From positions 260,253,598 through 260,317,597 of the forward strand of contig NC_073746.1 of the NCBI RefSeq assembly GCF_029784135.1: a DNA stretch of 64,000 bases. The letters run 5' to 3'. This document shows, piece by piece, positions 1 through 11,814 of the stretch (within the stretch, counting starts at the first letter, position 1; each line of letters starts with the position of its first letter). Source of the DNA: Toxorhynchites rutilus septentrionalis (lineage: Eukaryota; Arthropoda; Insecta; Diptera; Culicidae). The position numbers and the translations under genes are program-made. The notes beneath the pieces are model-generated. The model saw nothing but the letters and a program-made list of their open reading frames with translations, did no database searches and was not told where the DNA came from.

Positions 1-1569
1 ATGTGATTTCAGTGAGCAGCGTGTTTCCCTTTATCTATAATGTGTGCGAAATGAAATCAAGAGTATTCAAAAGAGCGATAAGCGCCTCACTGCTAGTTGT
101 TGACTAGTCGACTAGTCCTGTCGTGATCATCCTGTCTGTCAATTCCATGTTTTTCGTTGTGACTCATAACTTCTGGGGTTAAAATATTTTTCTTCTCTCG
201 AATCTTACATTTTCCATACCTCAAGTACCTTGTCAATTAGTTTTGAATATGCACTTAGTAACACCATGATGTGCACTATCGTACACTGGTGCATGGTGGA
301 TTAGTCAGGGGGCAGTTTGTACCAGCTAGCTGAGCATGCACACATTTAGTCTAGGTCAGTTAGTGGTACACATGCGCGAACATGTGCTTGCTAGAACCGC
401 AACGGAAACGCTTGACTACGAGTGCTATTCGTCACATTGCGCCATCAGACAGAGATGTGAGCATTTGCCAGTTGTTCTCGATCGGTACTCGTGACGTGCG
501 AAGTCACGATGTTTCTCTCCGCCATTATCATTGTGAATTGCAAAACATCCGAGAAAAAATAACGGCTTAAAGTGAAACTTCATTGCATATATGGTATCAT
601 TGCATGATGAGTGTGTATTGACACGTGATTTTTTGGTATTCGTGAAGTTCAGAGATTGAATGGTCCCCCAAATACGCATCTCGAATTCGTGTTTCGCTTG
701 CGTGTAGCGAGAGTGCTGGTGGTTTTTGGGAGGAAATAAACATATAATATGTTACATATTCAAACATTATCAATAGAATTAACAGTATTAAAATAATATC
801 CTTTAATAATAGAGTACATAGAAGAGTTTTTTTTTGTAATAAAAATAGTATTTGACTATGATTTAAATTAATGTTTTAACGATTTGAACTTACCTACAAG
901 CGTGATAATCTGATAGAAAGTATTTTTGTTTCACGCACGCTCACGAACACGATGTGGATTGAACTCGGATTAAGTCAAGAGGATGAAAGAGTGGAAGATC
1001 TATACAAGTTGCTTGAATAATTGATTTGCTGCTTCCCAGCTAGCAATTGCTGTACTCAATCAATGAAAAAACTTGATTAAATTTCTTTGGAAAATATGCA
1101 TAGGGGCAATCGGTGGGGACTTCAGGTATTTTTATTCAAAGTGGATCGCTTATCATACTCTGTAATTTATTTCTATACCTATTTCATCGATATGCTTTCA
1201 CACAGTGTTGTATTAGGGGTGCACGGTGATATAGTGTCATATGCGTTTTTGATTTAATGTTTAACACTTTCATCGCCCCGTCACCCAGATGTAGGTGAAA
1301 CTTTTGTCGTTCAATTTGAACAAGAATTTCTTAAAGAAATTTGATAGAACTTAAATGTAAATATAGAATATGTAGAATAATCAAAAAATCAAAAACATAA
1401 AAATATAATTTTATACTATACTTTTTAAACGGTTTTATTTAGTATGATCGTATGTATATATGCTTGTATGTTTATTTTCAGGGTTTGCCCAAATCAATAG
1501 AAATTTAACTTCTTTCCTATTGACCGATCGAATTCGGAACACATATTTATCTCTGGTGTTGTTATAAAA
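1..1569. other. AT-rich sequence without a recognised gene
   Basis: Short open frames here (for example 382-570) have no recognisable protein features and overlap in several frames. I see no repeat boundary or RNA gene. A short palindrome (ACTAGTCGACTAGT) lies near 103-116. Confidence 0.5.
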
Positions 1570-2105
1570 TTGCGTATTCCATGATCTTTAAAATCCAAGA
1601 TGGCGACCGCTACAAAATGGCTGAATACATATTTTTCCAAAAAGCCACAAATATGGGTTTCAAATAAAAGGGCTTGACTAGTAGAACATGCAAATGCAAA
1701 TGTATATATATTTTTTCAAAACCCCATCACTATGAGAAGGTTTTACTAGTAGAACACATTAGATCATGAGGAATCATTGAAGATGGTCGCAGTTACAAAA
1801 TGGCCAATTACTTTTAGTCATGTAACTCCCGTATATGGGTAGTAAATTAAAGATCCCCTTCCTTTTGATTATTTGCTCTTAAATTTAGTTCACATTTTTT
1901 TAGAGTTGTCATAATTATGCGTATTCCACAACATCATAAATTCAATTTGGCCGAGGCTACAAAATGGCTGATTTTATATTTTTTTCTCAAAAATAAATGT
2001 AGATTTGGATATGTGTACCAAATTAATTGACTTGACTTGGGGAAAACACTACATTATGAACAACATAAATCCCAAAAGATCGCCACCACAAAAGTATCGA
2101 CTATT
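1570..2105. repeat. Degenerate tandem repeat, about 3.3 units of 130-185 bp
   Basis: Each unit contains a phrase like GCTACAAAATGGCTGA, seen near 1607, 1791 and 1955, with a decayed version near 2085. The phrases are followed by an AT-rich stretch with ATATGGGT and, in the first two units, a CTAGTAGAACA block. Spacing shrinks from about 184 to 165 to 130 bp, as expected of an old array eroded by indels. No coding capacity is evident. Confidence 0.6.
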
Positions 2106-2356
2106 TATTTAATACAACCCCCTTGATATTAGCATCAAATTAATTGATTTCACTGATAGAATACGGTACACCCAGCTATGGATGATGCTTTTATTGTTGG
2201 AATAAAAATTGATTTTGAAAAGGAATTTAATTGAACTAATTGGAATACGGGACAAAAAAAAAACATAAAAAATAGTCATTGTATATATTTTTTGCCTCAT
2301 AGTATTTGCTAAAGCACTGCAGACACATTTGGACAACTGGAGCAAAATGTTGTAGG

Positions 2357-3095
2357 CAGTGTTGCCACATTTCAATCTGTACCAGATGGGTTAAAAATCT
2401 TACTCATCTGTACTTTTTCTTCCAAAAATCTGTACCATCGAAAATATTCGTTGTAGAGAAAAATACATTTTAATAGCATAAAAAATACTCATTCATTTAA
2501 TACAAATATCACATTTACATTTCACTCGTAATTCGTGTGTTTGATGATGATTATATATAGTTTTTCTAAATCTAGATTGCATTCTATCATTTATTAAAAG
2601 TTTCAAGCTGCCGCAGTATCGCTTGGTGCGGCAGTAAGTGTTGCCACACGTACAGATTTATCTGGAAAGGTACAGATTTGTTCGTTATTTTTGGTACATA
2701 TTCTGTACGGTACAGAGTACAGATTTTCGTCAAAAAGTACAGATTGGTACAGATTTTTTCCGCTGTTGAAATTCCTCACATTTGAACAAAACTACATTAA
2801 GATACATGATTACTTTTACGCCGCAGTATCGCTTGGTGCGGCAGCTTGAAACTTTTAATAAATGATAGAATGCAATCTAGATTTAGAAAAACTATATATA
2901 ATCATCATCAAACACACGAATTACGAGTGAAAAGTAAATGTGATATTTGTAGTAAATGAATGAGTATTTTTTATGCTATTAAAATGTATTTTTCTCTACA
3001 ACGAATATTTTCGATGGTACAGATTTTTGGAAGAAAAAGTACAGATGAGTAAGATTTTTAACCCATCTGGTACAGATTGAAATGTGGCAACACTG
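2357..3095. mobile_element. Foldback MITE, hAT type, with 8-bp target duplication
   Basis: Both ends carry CAGTGTTGCCAC as inverted termini, and GTTGTAGG is present on each side (2349-2356 and 3096-3103), a perfect 8-bp duplication. Arms of about 275 bp (2357-2632 and 2818-3095) are near-perfect inverted copies. The 185-bp centre starts again with TGTTGCCACACG and holds many GTACAGATT words. CAGxG termini and an 8-bp duplication fit the hAT superfamily. No transposase is encoded, so it is non-autonomous. A hairpin (CTGCCGCA...TGCGGCAG) lies at each inner arm boundary. A partial copy is at 50850-51108 plus 53569-53747. Confidence 0.9.
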
Positions 3096-3368
3096 GTTGT
3101 AGGTTTTTTACATTTTTCTTTGCTATTTTGCGCGTACATCGTCACTTTAACAGATACATCGAAACATTGAGAGGATGACCGTTTCTTGAATTGCAATTCG
3201 TCAACATCCGTTCGCAGAACAATCAGTTATTAACGTTAGCTTTATTTTATAAAAAAGTGACCTGTTTTCTGATTTGGCACCCTTAATGAAAGTCAAAACA
3301 CATGTGCGTCTATGAAAAAACTTTTTGGAATAAGCAGGGGCTTATTCGAGTTCTCACGAAAAAAATTG

Positions 3369-4376
3369 TAAGGGGTTGTATCTAGGACACGACCGCATTT
3401 TCGACATAGAACTACGCATTCTTGAATTCAATTGATTTCAACATATTTGCTTTGTAAGTAAAAAGTTTGAACAGTTGCAATGTAAGATCAATTTATGCAT
3501 TGTAATAAATTATGTTCTTCGTTATAAGTAAATTTGATGAACGTCCTTTTACGTTTGTCTAGGACTTCCAAAATATGTGAACGGATGAATTGTCAAACGA
3601 TCATTGTATTTTACATTTCCTTCTGACATTATTGTTTACGTAGTTCTCGAGCCGCAAAAGTTCATTCACCTCTAGTATCTGAAATGACGTTTTAGGGAAA
3701 CATATTCCGGTCTGCACAACAACAAGCGAGTACAAAAGCACTCAACATCAAAAAATACCCCGACTTGCATGTATTTTTAAAGCGGATTCCCTCGGGTGCA
3801 TTGATTTTGAAGCCCGTGTTAGGGAAACACAGCTCGGTGGAACCAAAAATAGCCCCAGATTGCATGTAAATTTGCAAAGCGGATTCCCACAGGTACATCG
3901 ATTTAGAAGTCTGTGTTGGGGAAGCCGTAAATCGGGCCAATCAAAATTTGGCAGTTAGTGCGTTTAGATAACGCTTGACGTTTTACAGTTATTCAATTGT
4001 TCATCTCATGAAAAATAACATTTTATTAATTGTGACAGACGCGTAGAAATGTTTCCTATCAATTGATGCAAACATCCTTCCGATCTGTTAAGAAATGTTC
4101 GAGTTATAATCATTCGAAACACGGGTAGGGTTAGCACACAAATCGGCAGAACAAATGTATGAGAAAAAGAAAATTCTTCCTGCTTTCATTATTTTAAACC
4201 GTTTATAGATCAGTGAAATGTAATGTGTAGCATATCAAACATATCTTAGAGAATTTCCAATTCGATTGGTGTGCAAATCGTGATAATTCGTTCACAGTGA
4301 AAATAGATATTAACGTTAACTTTATTTGACTTGTTTTCTGATTTGGCACTCTTCCTGAAAGACGTAGTTCTACGTC
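3369..4376 (+). mobile_element. Hairpin-ended element, copy 1, with 10-bp target duplication
   Basis: The left end reads TAAGGGGTTGTATC and the right end is the palindrome GACGTAGTTCTACGTC (4361-4376). AAAAAAATTG occurs immediately outside both ends (3359-3368 and 4377-4386), an exact 10-bp duplication that fixes the boundaries. The interior shares 3420-3670 with 6300-6600, a minisatellite at 3700-3945, and 3960-4110 with 7160-7330 and 53320-53500. No ORF with recognised motifs is present. The family is unclassified. Confidence 0.75.
3700..3945. repeat. Minisatellite, about 2.5 units of ~95-110 bp
   Basis: Units contain TGTTAGGGAAACACA, a (G/T)GGAACAAAA stretch, CCCC...ACTTGCATG and CGGATT(C)CC. 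The same unit appears in larger number at 6610-7140 inside a related element, so the array length differs between element copies. Confidence 0.6.
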
Positions 4377-5324
4377 AAAAAAATTGCAACTGGTTTGTTC
4401 TTTCAACTTTTAATCTACCAAGCGCAAAGAACAATGAAAACTAATCACGTGAGAAATCGGAAATGCTCAATGTTTTAAAGTTCATGACGATTATTTTCAC
4501 ACAATAGTGACATATGTTTTTGATATGATATATATTCACAGAATCGTCGCAATCGATTGAACAGAATATCTCACGTTTTCCAATAAAATTGTAGTTATTC
4601 TTCGTCATCGAATATAGTATGTAGAGTAAGTACGTTCGGTTGAATTTCATTGTTTATTATTATTGGTAACGCTGTAAAATTGGTTGAAAAAATAATTTTT
4701 GCAAGTTTTCTAATCAGTAGCCGGTTGATTTTATTTGGATTCATCAGCAAAGTAGTCCTGAATCGATCCCGAATTCATTGTTATTGTTGTCCGTTTATTT
4801 CTCTAGCGCACCGACAGTTAAATTTGGGACCCGCAAGAAACTCGACCGAATCACGCTGGGCGACGAAAGTTTTATAGCCGCCTATGGTACTATCGACTGC
4901 CTACTGCTCTGGACAATTATAGACGAGTAGGGCTTTCGCTTAAGAAGGTAGTTTAGTGTAGGGGCAAAAATTTGTAGAAACCAATTTGAAATGAGCTCCG
5001 GATTGTTCTTGCTACGCTTAACATTCAGCCCGCATCAAGAGCATTTGCACAATATCCCGTCCCAAAGATATTTATTGTATTGAAATAAAATGGCCAAAAA
5101 TTCGTGTAGAAAGTAGTCACATATCATAAAACAACCGAAAAACCGTCAGTCCCAGTGATCAACTTATTTCTAACGAAAAGCTCAACGTCAAACCCGTGTT
5201 AAATTTGCGTTTCTCGGATTGGTAAATTTGATCTTTCATTAGAGAACGAAAACGAAGACTTGATAACAAAATTTTGGAGGCCCAAGCCAATTGCCCCGGG
5301 TGTTCCCCGGTCACGCTACGCCAC

Positions 5325-5836
5325 TGATCCAACGCATAATTACTGGCGACGAGACATGGGTGCACGAGTATGACATGCAAGCGAGTCAACAATCATCAGC
5401 ATAGTCCGCTGCAAACGAGTCGGAACCGCTAAAACAACGTCAAAGTCGAAAGTGAACGCTTATTTTTTTTCCTCGATATTCGCGGTGTTGTTCATTCGGA
5501 ATTCCTTCCGAATAAAGAGAATTACCTTGGCGTTACGAGGCGTTCGAGAGAGAAAATTCGTCGCAAACGGCCAGATTTGTGGAAGGATAACACTTGGATT
5601 TTGTACCACGATAATGCTAATCGATCGATCATTATGGACTAATTTGTGACCAGAAATGGCACGAATGTGATTGAACATGCACCGTACCCTCCAGATATGG
5701 CCCCGTGTGACTTTTTCCTATTTCTGAAACTCAAATTACCGCTTTGTGGGACCCGTTTCGATAGCATTGAAGACATAAAAACAAATTCACTGCGTGAACT
5801 GAAGACAATTCCTGACTTAAGTTATAAAAAATTCGA
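5325..5836 (+). pseudogene. Mariner transposase fragment (N-terminal part of a split copy)
   Basis: Forward translation, with frameshifts, shows ITGDETWV-like sequence near 5335, then DNAN..S near 5610 and HAPYPPDMAPCDFF near 5677. It ends in SIEDIKTNSLREL near 5763. These are the mariner catalytic landmarks (first D, HDNA, and SPDxxPxDY-type third D region). Several stops and frame changes make it dead. Its missing C-terminus resumes exactly at 8157, after a 2.3-kb insertion. Confidence 0.8.
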
Positions 5837-6222
5837 GGGGTTGTATCTGAGACACGACCGCTTATGATCTAGGACTACGTAGTCTTTTATTTTTTTTAAT
5901 TTGTTGGTTTATCATTTCGGATATTGTTTGAGAAAACGTCGAAATTTCATAAATAACTCTTTAGTAAAAAGTTTCGGGGACCTTGAAAAGGTTTAATGGC
6001 TTGCGTGGTTTTGTAGAATCATTTCGAGAAGCAACGACTCTTTCTTGCCTTTGCGTGAACAATACACTAATTGGTCATTTGTCGCAATTTGTTTCTTTGT
6101 ATCAATGCACGCATTGCACTGAGTATTTAACGAGAGGCATCTTCCGTGCATCGTCTTTCAACAAGCATCAAACACGCGTTTAACAGATGCTCACAGTTGC
6201 ATAGAAAGTTGCGATAAAAAAT

Positions 6223-7418
6223 GGGTGGGTTATATCTATGATTAACGTGGGACTACATTAGCTTAGCAATCGTTCGTTTGTATTGATTAAATTCATGATT
6301 GAATGAAACAGTTTCCAAATTCAATTGAATTCAATATATTTGCTTTGTGAGTAAAAAGATTGTATAATGCCATGTAAGGTCAATTCATGCATTGTGATTG
6401 ATTATGTTCTTCGTTACAAGTAAATTCAATGATAGACCTTTTACGTTTGGTATGATGCCCAAGACAACATATATGAACGAAAGAATTATCAAACGATTAT
6501 TTTATTTTATATTTCCCTATTAATTTGACAGCTCTCAAGTGTACATACTTCTCGAACAGCGAATTTGCTTGAAACTGGAAAGTTCATTCGCTTCTAGTGT
6601 CTGCACAATTTTCCCAGGCTCATAAGTTTAGAAGATCGTGTTAGGACAGACATATTACAGTCTGCACAAAGGCAAGCGAGGACAAAAGTACTCGCAGTTT
6701 GCATTTATTTTCAGAGCCGATTTTCCCAGAAACCTAGGTTTTGAAGTCTGTGTTAGGGAAACACATTTCAATCGGAACAAAAATACCCCCGACTTGTATG
6801 AATTCGCAATGCCGATTTCCCCACGCTAAATGGATTTGAAGTCTGTGTTAGGGAAACACATTTCAGTCTGAACAAAAACACCCCCGACTTGCATGAATTT
6901 GAAATGCCGATTTCCTCCAGGCACATTGGATTAGAAATCTCTGTTAAGGAACACATTTCGGTGGGAACAAAAGCTCACCCTACTTTCATGTGTTTGCAAT
7001 GCCGATTTCCCCATCGCTGCTTGGTTCTGAAGTCTGTGTTAGGGAACATTTTTTCGGTGAGAACAAAAGTCCCCCTACTTTCATGTGTTTGCAATGCCGA
7101 TTTCCCCCAGGCTGCTTGGTTTTGATGGCTGTGTTAGGGAAACCGTAAACCGGGCTAATCAAAACGAAGCATTTAGGGCGATTAGATAACGCTTCATATT
7201 TTACAGTTGTTGAATTGTTTATCTAATGAAAAATAACATTTTGTTAGTTGCGATAGATGCGTAGAAATATTCCCTATCAATTGATGCAAACATCTTTCCA
7301 ATTCAGTAATAAATATTCGAGTTATAAGCATTCGAAATCTTTCATTTTTTCCTGCATGTTCTGTGTTGAGGTTTTCATTTTACCCTCCATCTATTCCGGA
7401 TAGACGTAGTCCCACGTC
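6223..7418 (+). mobile_element. Hairpin-ended element, copy 3, nested in copy 2
   Basis: The left end GGGTGGGTTATATCTATGAT closely resembles the left end of the histone-carrying copy at 51109. The right end GACGTAGTCCCACGTC (7403-7418) is the family palindrome. The last 250 bp (7160-7418) align with 53320-53568. Most of the centre is a minisatellite (6610-7140). This is the one right end not followed by AAAA (ATAA instead). Confidence 0.7.
6610..7140. repeat. Minisatellite, about 5 units of ~95 bp
   Basis: Units begin GAAGTCTGTGTTAGGGAA near 6745, 6839 and 7030, with decayed units near 6630 and 6930. Each continues through a GGAACAAAA stretch, a C-rich block, a CATG, and TGCCGATTTCCCC. Open frames running through it are accidental products of the repeat. 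Confidence 0.7.
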
Positions 7419-8156
7419 ATAATGAAACATCGCGAGAATGACCGTTTATGAAAAATCGTTTCTCGACTCTCGGTCAAAACCGTCAACAAAGCTAGGAGCT
7501 TGTTGCATCGAATGCAAATACGAATAGCAACTAAATGTATCGAAGGTGTGCTATTCACATGTACAGGAAATGAAGTTCTAAGTTTCGCGCAACGAATACA
7601 AGTAACACGCTCAAAGCCAAACACTGATGACTAGAAGCGACCTGTAATCATTTGCACTTTTCTTTTTTTCGCCTGCTTTGCCATGGCTCGGATGATTGTG
7701 TTAATTGCAATGCCAAATGTACTTCAAGTGAAATATTCGCTAGCGTTCACAGCTCGAGGGGAAATATAAAACACACAACGAATAAGCGTCCTTTGTTGTT
7801 TCGTGCACAGAAAGATTCTGAGAATTTTCCTCAGAGGAAATGCAATACTTATACCCTAGCGACAGCTTACTTACTATGCAAGGGTGGAGTTTACTTCGCA
7901 AATATTCTCTTTTAGCTATCCCCCTTCGTTGTTTCTATTCTAGTGGCTTATTGACCTTTATTCTAGATTAAGCCCTTTATGGGAATGCTTCCAATTTTCA
8001 TCAATTTAAACCATATACAGACTATGGGATTGTAATGTATAGTATATCAAACAAATCTTATAAAATCGATTGGTATGCAAATCGTTAAAATCCGTTCGCA
8101 GCAAACAATAGTTTTTCTGATTATGCAAGTCGTAGACGTAGACGTAGTCTTACGTC

Positions 8157-8312
8157 AAAAGTGTTTCGACGATTGGATTGTTCGTTGGAAAATGTTTATT
8201 GCTTCAGAAGGGGCCTATTTTGAAGACGATAATATGAATTTAGATGAGAAATAAAGCATTTTCTTTAAAAACACAAATTCCCCGTATATATTCGACAGAA
8301 TGTATAGTGGCC
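8157..8312 (+). pseudogene. Mariner transposase C-terminus and right terminal repeat
   Basis: Translation from 8158 gives KCFDDWIVRWKMFIASEGAY-like sequence ending at a TAA near 8254. This is the canonical mariner C-terminus (R/K-W-x-KCIxxxGxYFE). It continues the transposase interrupted at 5836. The terminal repeat, CGTATATATTCGACAGAATG, lies near 8285-8304 and recurs reversed at 25922, 30699 and 39635, marking one mariner family. Confidence 0.8.
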
Positions 8313-9393
8313 CTATTGGGATAGCATATCCGATGCAAAGCCCTTCATAGTATACAGGGAAAGTACTATATAGCACGTTGTTTTCGACGAGTAATCAAAC
8401 AAGTTCTAAGCGGATGGATTTTCCATGTTGTGTGAAGGTAATATTATGGTACAATACGGTTCAAATATAATTGAATAAATATACGTTTAAGTTAAAACTG
8501 ATGCTTTTGATTTTGTTTCCCAAAATTGAATTTGAATGTTAGTGCTGAGGTTGTAGAACTAGTTTTGCCTCCACATTCACGGTACAACTAAGATTGCAAC
8601 AAAAATTATTTGTTCGCTTGGGCTCGTATTATGCGATGATCGCAGCTGGTATAACGTGACATACGCTTGGATTGTTTACAAAACTCCTCAATGTTTTTTT
8701 CCCACCAGACTCCCCCCACTGCTCGCTAATAGTTTCGCGACTAATCGCGAATTACAAAGAAAGTGTACACCAAGCTTCTTCTCCTTTTTCAAACATGTAT
8801 CACTTCTCGCTACCCAATGCCGTTGCTGATTCATATTGGAGGCATAAACACGACGATGCGGCAAGGGGATCTGAAAAGCCGGGGAACACTTGCTGGTACA
8901 CGTGACCACGTGATTCAAGGAATGGCCAACGAACCGCAAGTCGCACTCTAGATAACGTGTATGGCGTGGGGTAAACTGCAATGAACGCGTGCTTCGGTGC
9001 TCGGTCGGTATCAATAATAGGGATCAATAGCGGTGTGACCACTCCTTTCTATAAAGCGAACTAAACTAAACTTTTGGATCTAAAATTAATTCACAAGCTG
9101 TGGGAGATAACTAATATAAATCTATTGAATGGTAATTGTATGTAAATGATCGAAAGTTGTCACGCATTATTTTCCGTAACGGGATTTCCATACCTGGCAG
9201 TGACGGTTGTATGATTTCGGAGTTTGAAATATGCATCCGTAATTATTTGTCTAAGGGATTTACTTTAATTAACCGTTAGCACTTGATGTGTTTTTTACGT
9301 GGTAAACTAACAATTCGAAACACTATGCAGTTATTTTGACAATTTTCATATTCCTTACGCAAAATTATTATCGAGATTATTTAAAATGTTTAA
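8313..9393. other. No recognised gene
   Basis: A GC-richer patch at 8640-9050 is open in three frames on both strands, but none shows a recognisable motif, signal peptide or splice-site pair. I see nothing else that I can support here. Confidence 0.4.
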
Positions 9394-10666
9394 CACTCCT
9401 ACACTCGCGCATTGGTCTGTCAGACCGAGAAATCAATAATTCGTTCATTTCTCAGAAAATATCAACACTACTACTTTGCGATTCTCTCTAGCTTCGTTAT
9501 TCGTCGTTTGTCATCGTTTAGCGTTTCGCATGTGTTGGTACAAAGGAGACGTGTGCCACTTTTTTAACACTTTCGATCTGACACACCGACGCGAGTATAG
9601 GAGTAACTTTTTTGGACAAGTGCCTTTTTTCATATTCTAGAATATTGTTCAATGAAATGTTGGTGGCGTGGAATTTTTATTGAATATAATGCATAAGATC
9701 ATTACCGGACTATTCTTATTTGATTTCAGTCCCTTTTGTAACTGGATTGAACGGATCCATATATCAACTATTCGTCGATATATTCGTCGTTAGATTCATA
9801 CGTTCAAAAGTAAAATATAAATGTTTGACTTTCGTATAGTTATTCGCTAAATATAATGGTCATACATATACACACACTTGTGAAAGAATTTCACTTGTGG
9901 AAGAATTGTAAACAGTAAATTATAAACTAATAGGTGGCTTATGGTAATTTTTAACAATTACAGTTTCGGGGATGTTTTTTAATAATGAACAATATCGACA
10001 AGAAAACAAGAAAAAGGAAAGGAAGTTCCAGAAATCTTTTTATATCATTTTTTCGTGCCCCATCTAAAAAAAGGCATTAATTCTTAGTTTACCAAGAATA
10101 CAGAGACAAAGAATATTAGAAATATGCAAACTTTATATTCCAGAACCTCTATCATCTGGTGATTATCTAGGAGGCCGTTATACATTCTTCTCTTCGATAA
10201 AAGACCCGAAAAACACGCAACAACTACACGAAATGTAAAAAAATATGTTTGTTTCGAGCATGCAGTTATGCTATGTTCTGATTCTAACTCCAATGAAACC
10301 ACAATCAATTAATACGTTTTTATATTATTTTATAGCTCTTTATACTTCCATGAATCATATTCTGTTGCTTACTTTTAATTAATAACGGAGAAAAAATCGA
10401 ATTTCTTTATCTGTGTTGGAGAATCAAAAATTACTTTGTTTTGAGGAGGCTGAATTAGATGATCTATTAAAACATAATAAAGACGAAGAAAACATAGTTT
10501 TTGGAGTTTTTTCATTTAATAATACCCTCTTCTTCAAATAAATGCCAATAAAGCCTGATAAATACACAATGGCCACATTACAGAGAAGTTCAATTTTCGG
10601 TCTGTGACACCGTGCGCGAGTATACGCGAGTAATATGTTATGATTTTTCACGCGAGTACAGGAGAG
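9394..10666 (+). mobile_element. piggyBac-like element with large internal deletion
   Basis: TTAA flanks both ends (9390-9393 and 10667-10670), the piggyBac target. The termini CACTCCTACACTCGCG and (reverse) CTCTCCTGTACTCGCG match at 13 of 16 positions, with further GCGAGTA and GGTCTGTCAG copies subterminally (9408-9423, 9569-9606, 10598-10640). On +, 10430-10560 reads as an acidic stretch (FEEAELDDLL) and then MPIKPDKY, which resembles the N-terminal acidic region and the MPxKPxKYG motif of PGBD transposases with the middle missing. The protein assignment is tentative; the ends are the stronger evidence. Confidence 0.65.
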
Positions 10667-10671
10667 TTAAA

Positions 10672-10736
10672 CTTCCTACTTCCTACTGGGATGCAGCTGA
10701 CCATTAATCAGCAACGCCCCCTAGTCTGTATCCCTT
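10672..10736 (-). repeat. 3'-end fragment of the LINE family at 33605
   Basis: The words GGGATGCAGCTGACCATTAA and CAGCAACGCCCCC are shared with 33838-33872 in the 3' untranslated region of the intact LINE. As there, the + strand is the antisense strand. Only about 65 bp remain. Confidence 0.75.
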
Positions 10737-10744
10737 CTCGGTTA

Positions 10745-11207
10745 AAGATAGAGGGCGCTATATTTTTTAAAATATTTTTTCTGGATTTCTTACAAAATAT
10801 ATCTGAAAATCAAAGAGGTATTATTTTTCTTTTTTAAGTTTTTCAAATTTTACATGTTTTAAGTCTTCGTTCAATATTCCTATGTGACTAGACTAGAGAA
10901 CTATGCGACTTAAATCCAATTTTCCCGCAAATGCGACATTTTTTTCAAAAAAGGTTAGCTTATTGACTTCAATTTAATATGCCGATCATCTTAATCGGCT
11001 AGGTAGTTCAAATGTTATGAATTTAAAAAAAAATCATTTTTGGATAAAAGTGGAAAAATTTCGTGGATCTCGGACGGTGGTCAATTTTGGAAAATTATAA
11101 CTCAAAAACTAAAAAAAGTCTCTCTGATTTTTAGATATGTTATGTAAAAAATCCATAGCTTTCAAGAAAAAAATATTTAAAAAATATAGCGCCCTCTATT
11201 GCTCATG
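10745..11207. mobile_element. Foldback MITE with AGAGGGCGCTATATTTTTTA ends
   Basis: The sequence at 10748 recurs inverted at 11183-11206 and the inverted match continues about 70 bp inward (for example ATATCT(G/A)AAAATCA(A/G)AGAG). Its interior, including ATCATCTTAATCGGCTAGGTAG, matches 41925-41950 and, reversed, 40240-40262. It therefore belongs to the same family as the foldback at 40072-42143. Confidence 0.65.
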
Positions 11208-11689
11208 TTTGCATAGGAGACGTAATCACCAATACCATTAGTGTTGGGAAAACGCATTTTTGTTGTTTCTTTGCCTACAAGCATAACCATGCAAATTTAC
11301 AATGAAGTGATCTGCCCAGTTAAAGGATATTATCGTCAAAAAGAGAGCCTAGGAGATATCGCGGATTAAAGAATATTTTTTTCCTTTTGGAAAACGCTTG
11401 CGTCTATTTATGCGGTCAATAAATCGTTTCAATGAACATTTGTTCGTATAGCTAGACGTAACCATCAGGTTGATTTGTCTGTAGTGTTAGCATTTGCCTC
11501 TCCGATAATAGTCAAAACGTCTCCGTCCATAGTTTCAGTTGTTGTCGGATAAAGTCAAATAGGTTTGGAAGAAATTCCAATGGACTAACCATTACATGAA
11601 GAAATTGAAGATATCGACAAAAAACAACTTGGCTGTAATACCGATACATAAACATGACTACACCATGTTTTTTACGAGGTTTTTTGCGT

Positions 11690-11812
11690 GTTTTTTACGT
11701 TTTACAATTAACGCGCTTTTTTTCGCAGATTTTCCAATCAACGCGGTTATTTTACGCGGATTTTCCAATTAACGCGAGTACCTCGTGAGTACCTCGTTCG
11801 CCGTTTTTTCAC
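11690..11812. repeat. Short degenerate tandem repeat (TTTTCCAATTAACGCG)
   Basis: Three to four imperfect units of TTTTCCAATTAACGCG-type sequence, separated by TTTTACG words, lie directly before the mariner remnant. No function is evident. Confidence 0.5.
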
Positions 11813-11814
11813 GT

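Larger units (their letters stand above)
5837..8156 (+). mobile_element. Hairpin-ended element, copy 2, inserted in a mariner
   Basis: The left end is GGGGTTGTATCTGAGACACG and the right end is the palindrome GACGTAGTCTTACGTC (8141-8156) followed by AAAA. It splits a mariner reading frame: codons before 5832 and after 8157 join at the lysine codons. The left flank (AAAAAATTCGA) resembles the right flank (AAAAGTGTTTCGA), suggesting a decayed 11-13-bp target duplication. Its right 160 bp match 4205-4376, 18280-18446 and 45376-45550 (reversed). A histone stem-loop-like sequence is near 5975. Another family member (6223-7418) is nested inside. Confidence 0.75.

Noticed and set aside
8672..9042. 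Four overlapping frames of 62-108 codons
   Set aside because: Open in several frames on both strands at once, with no motif; this is explained by local composition.
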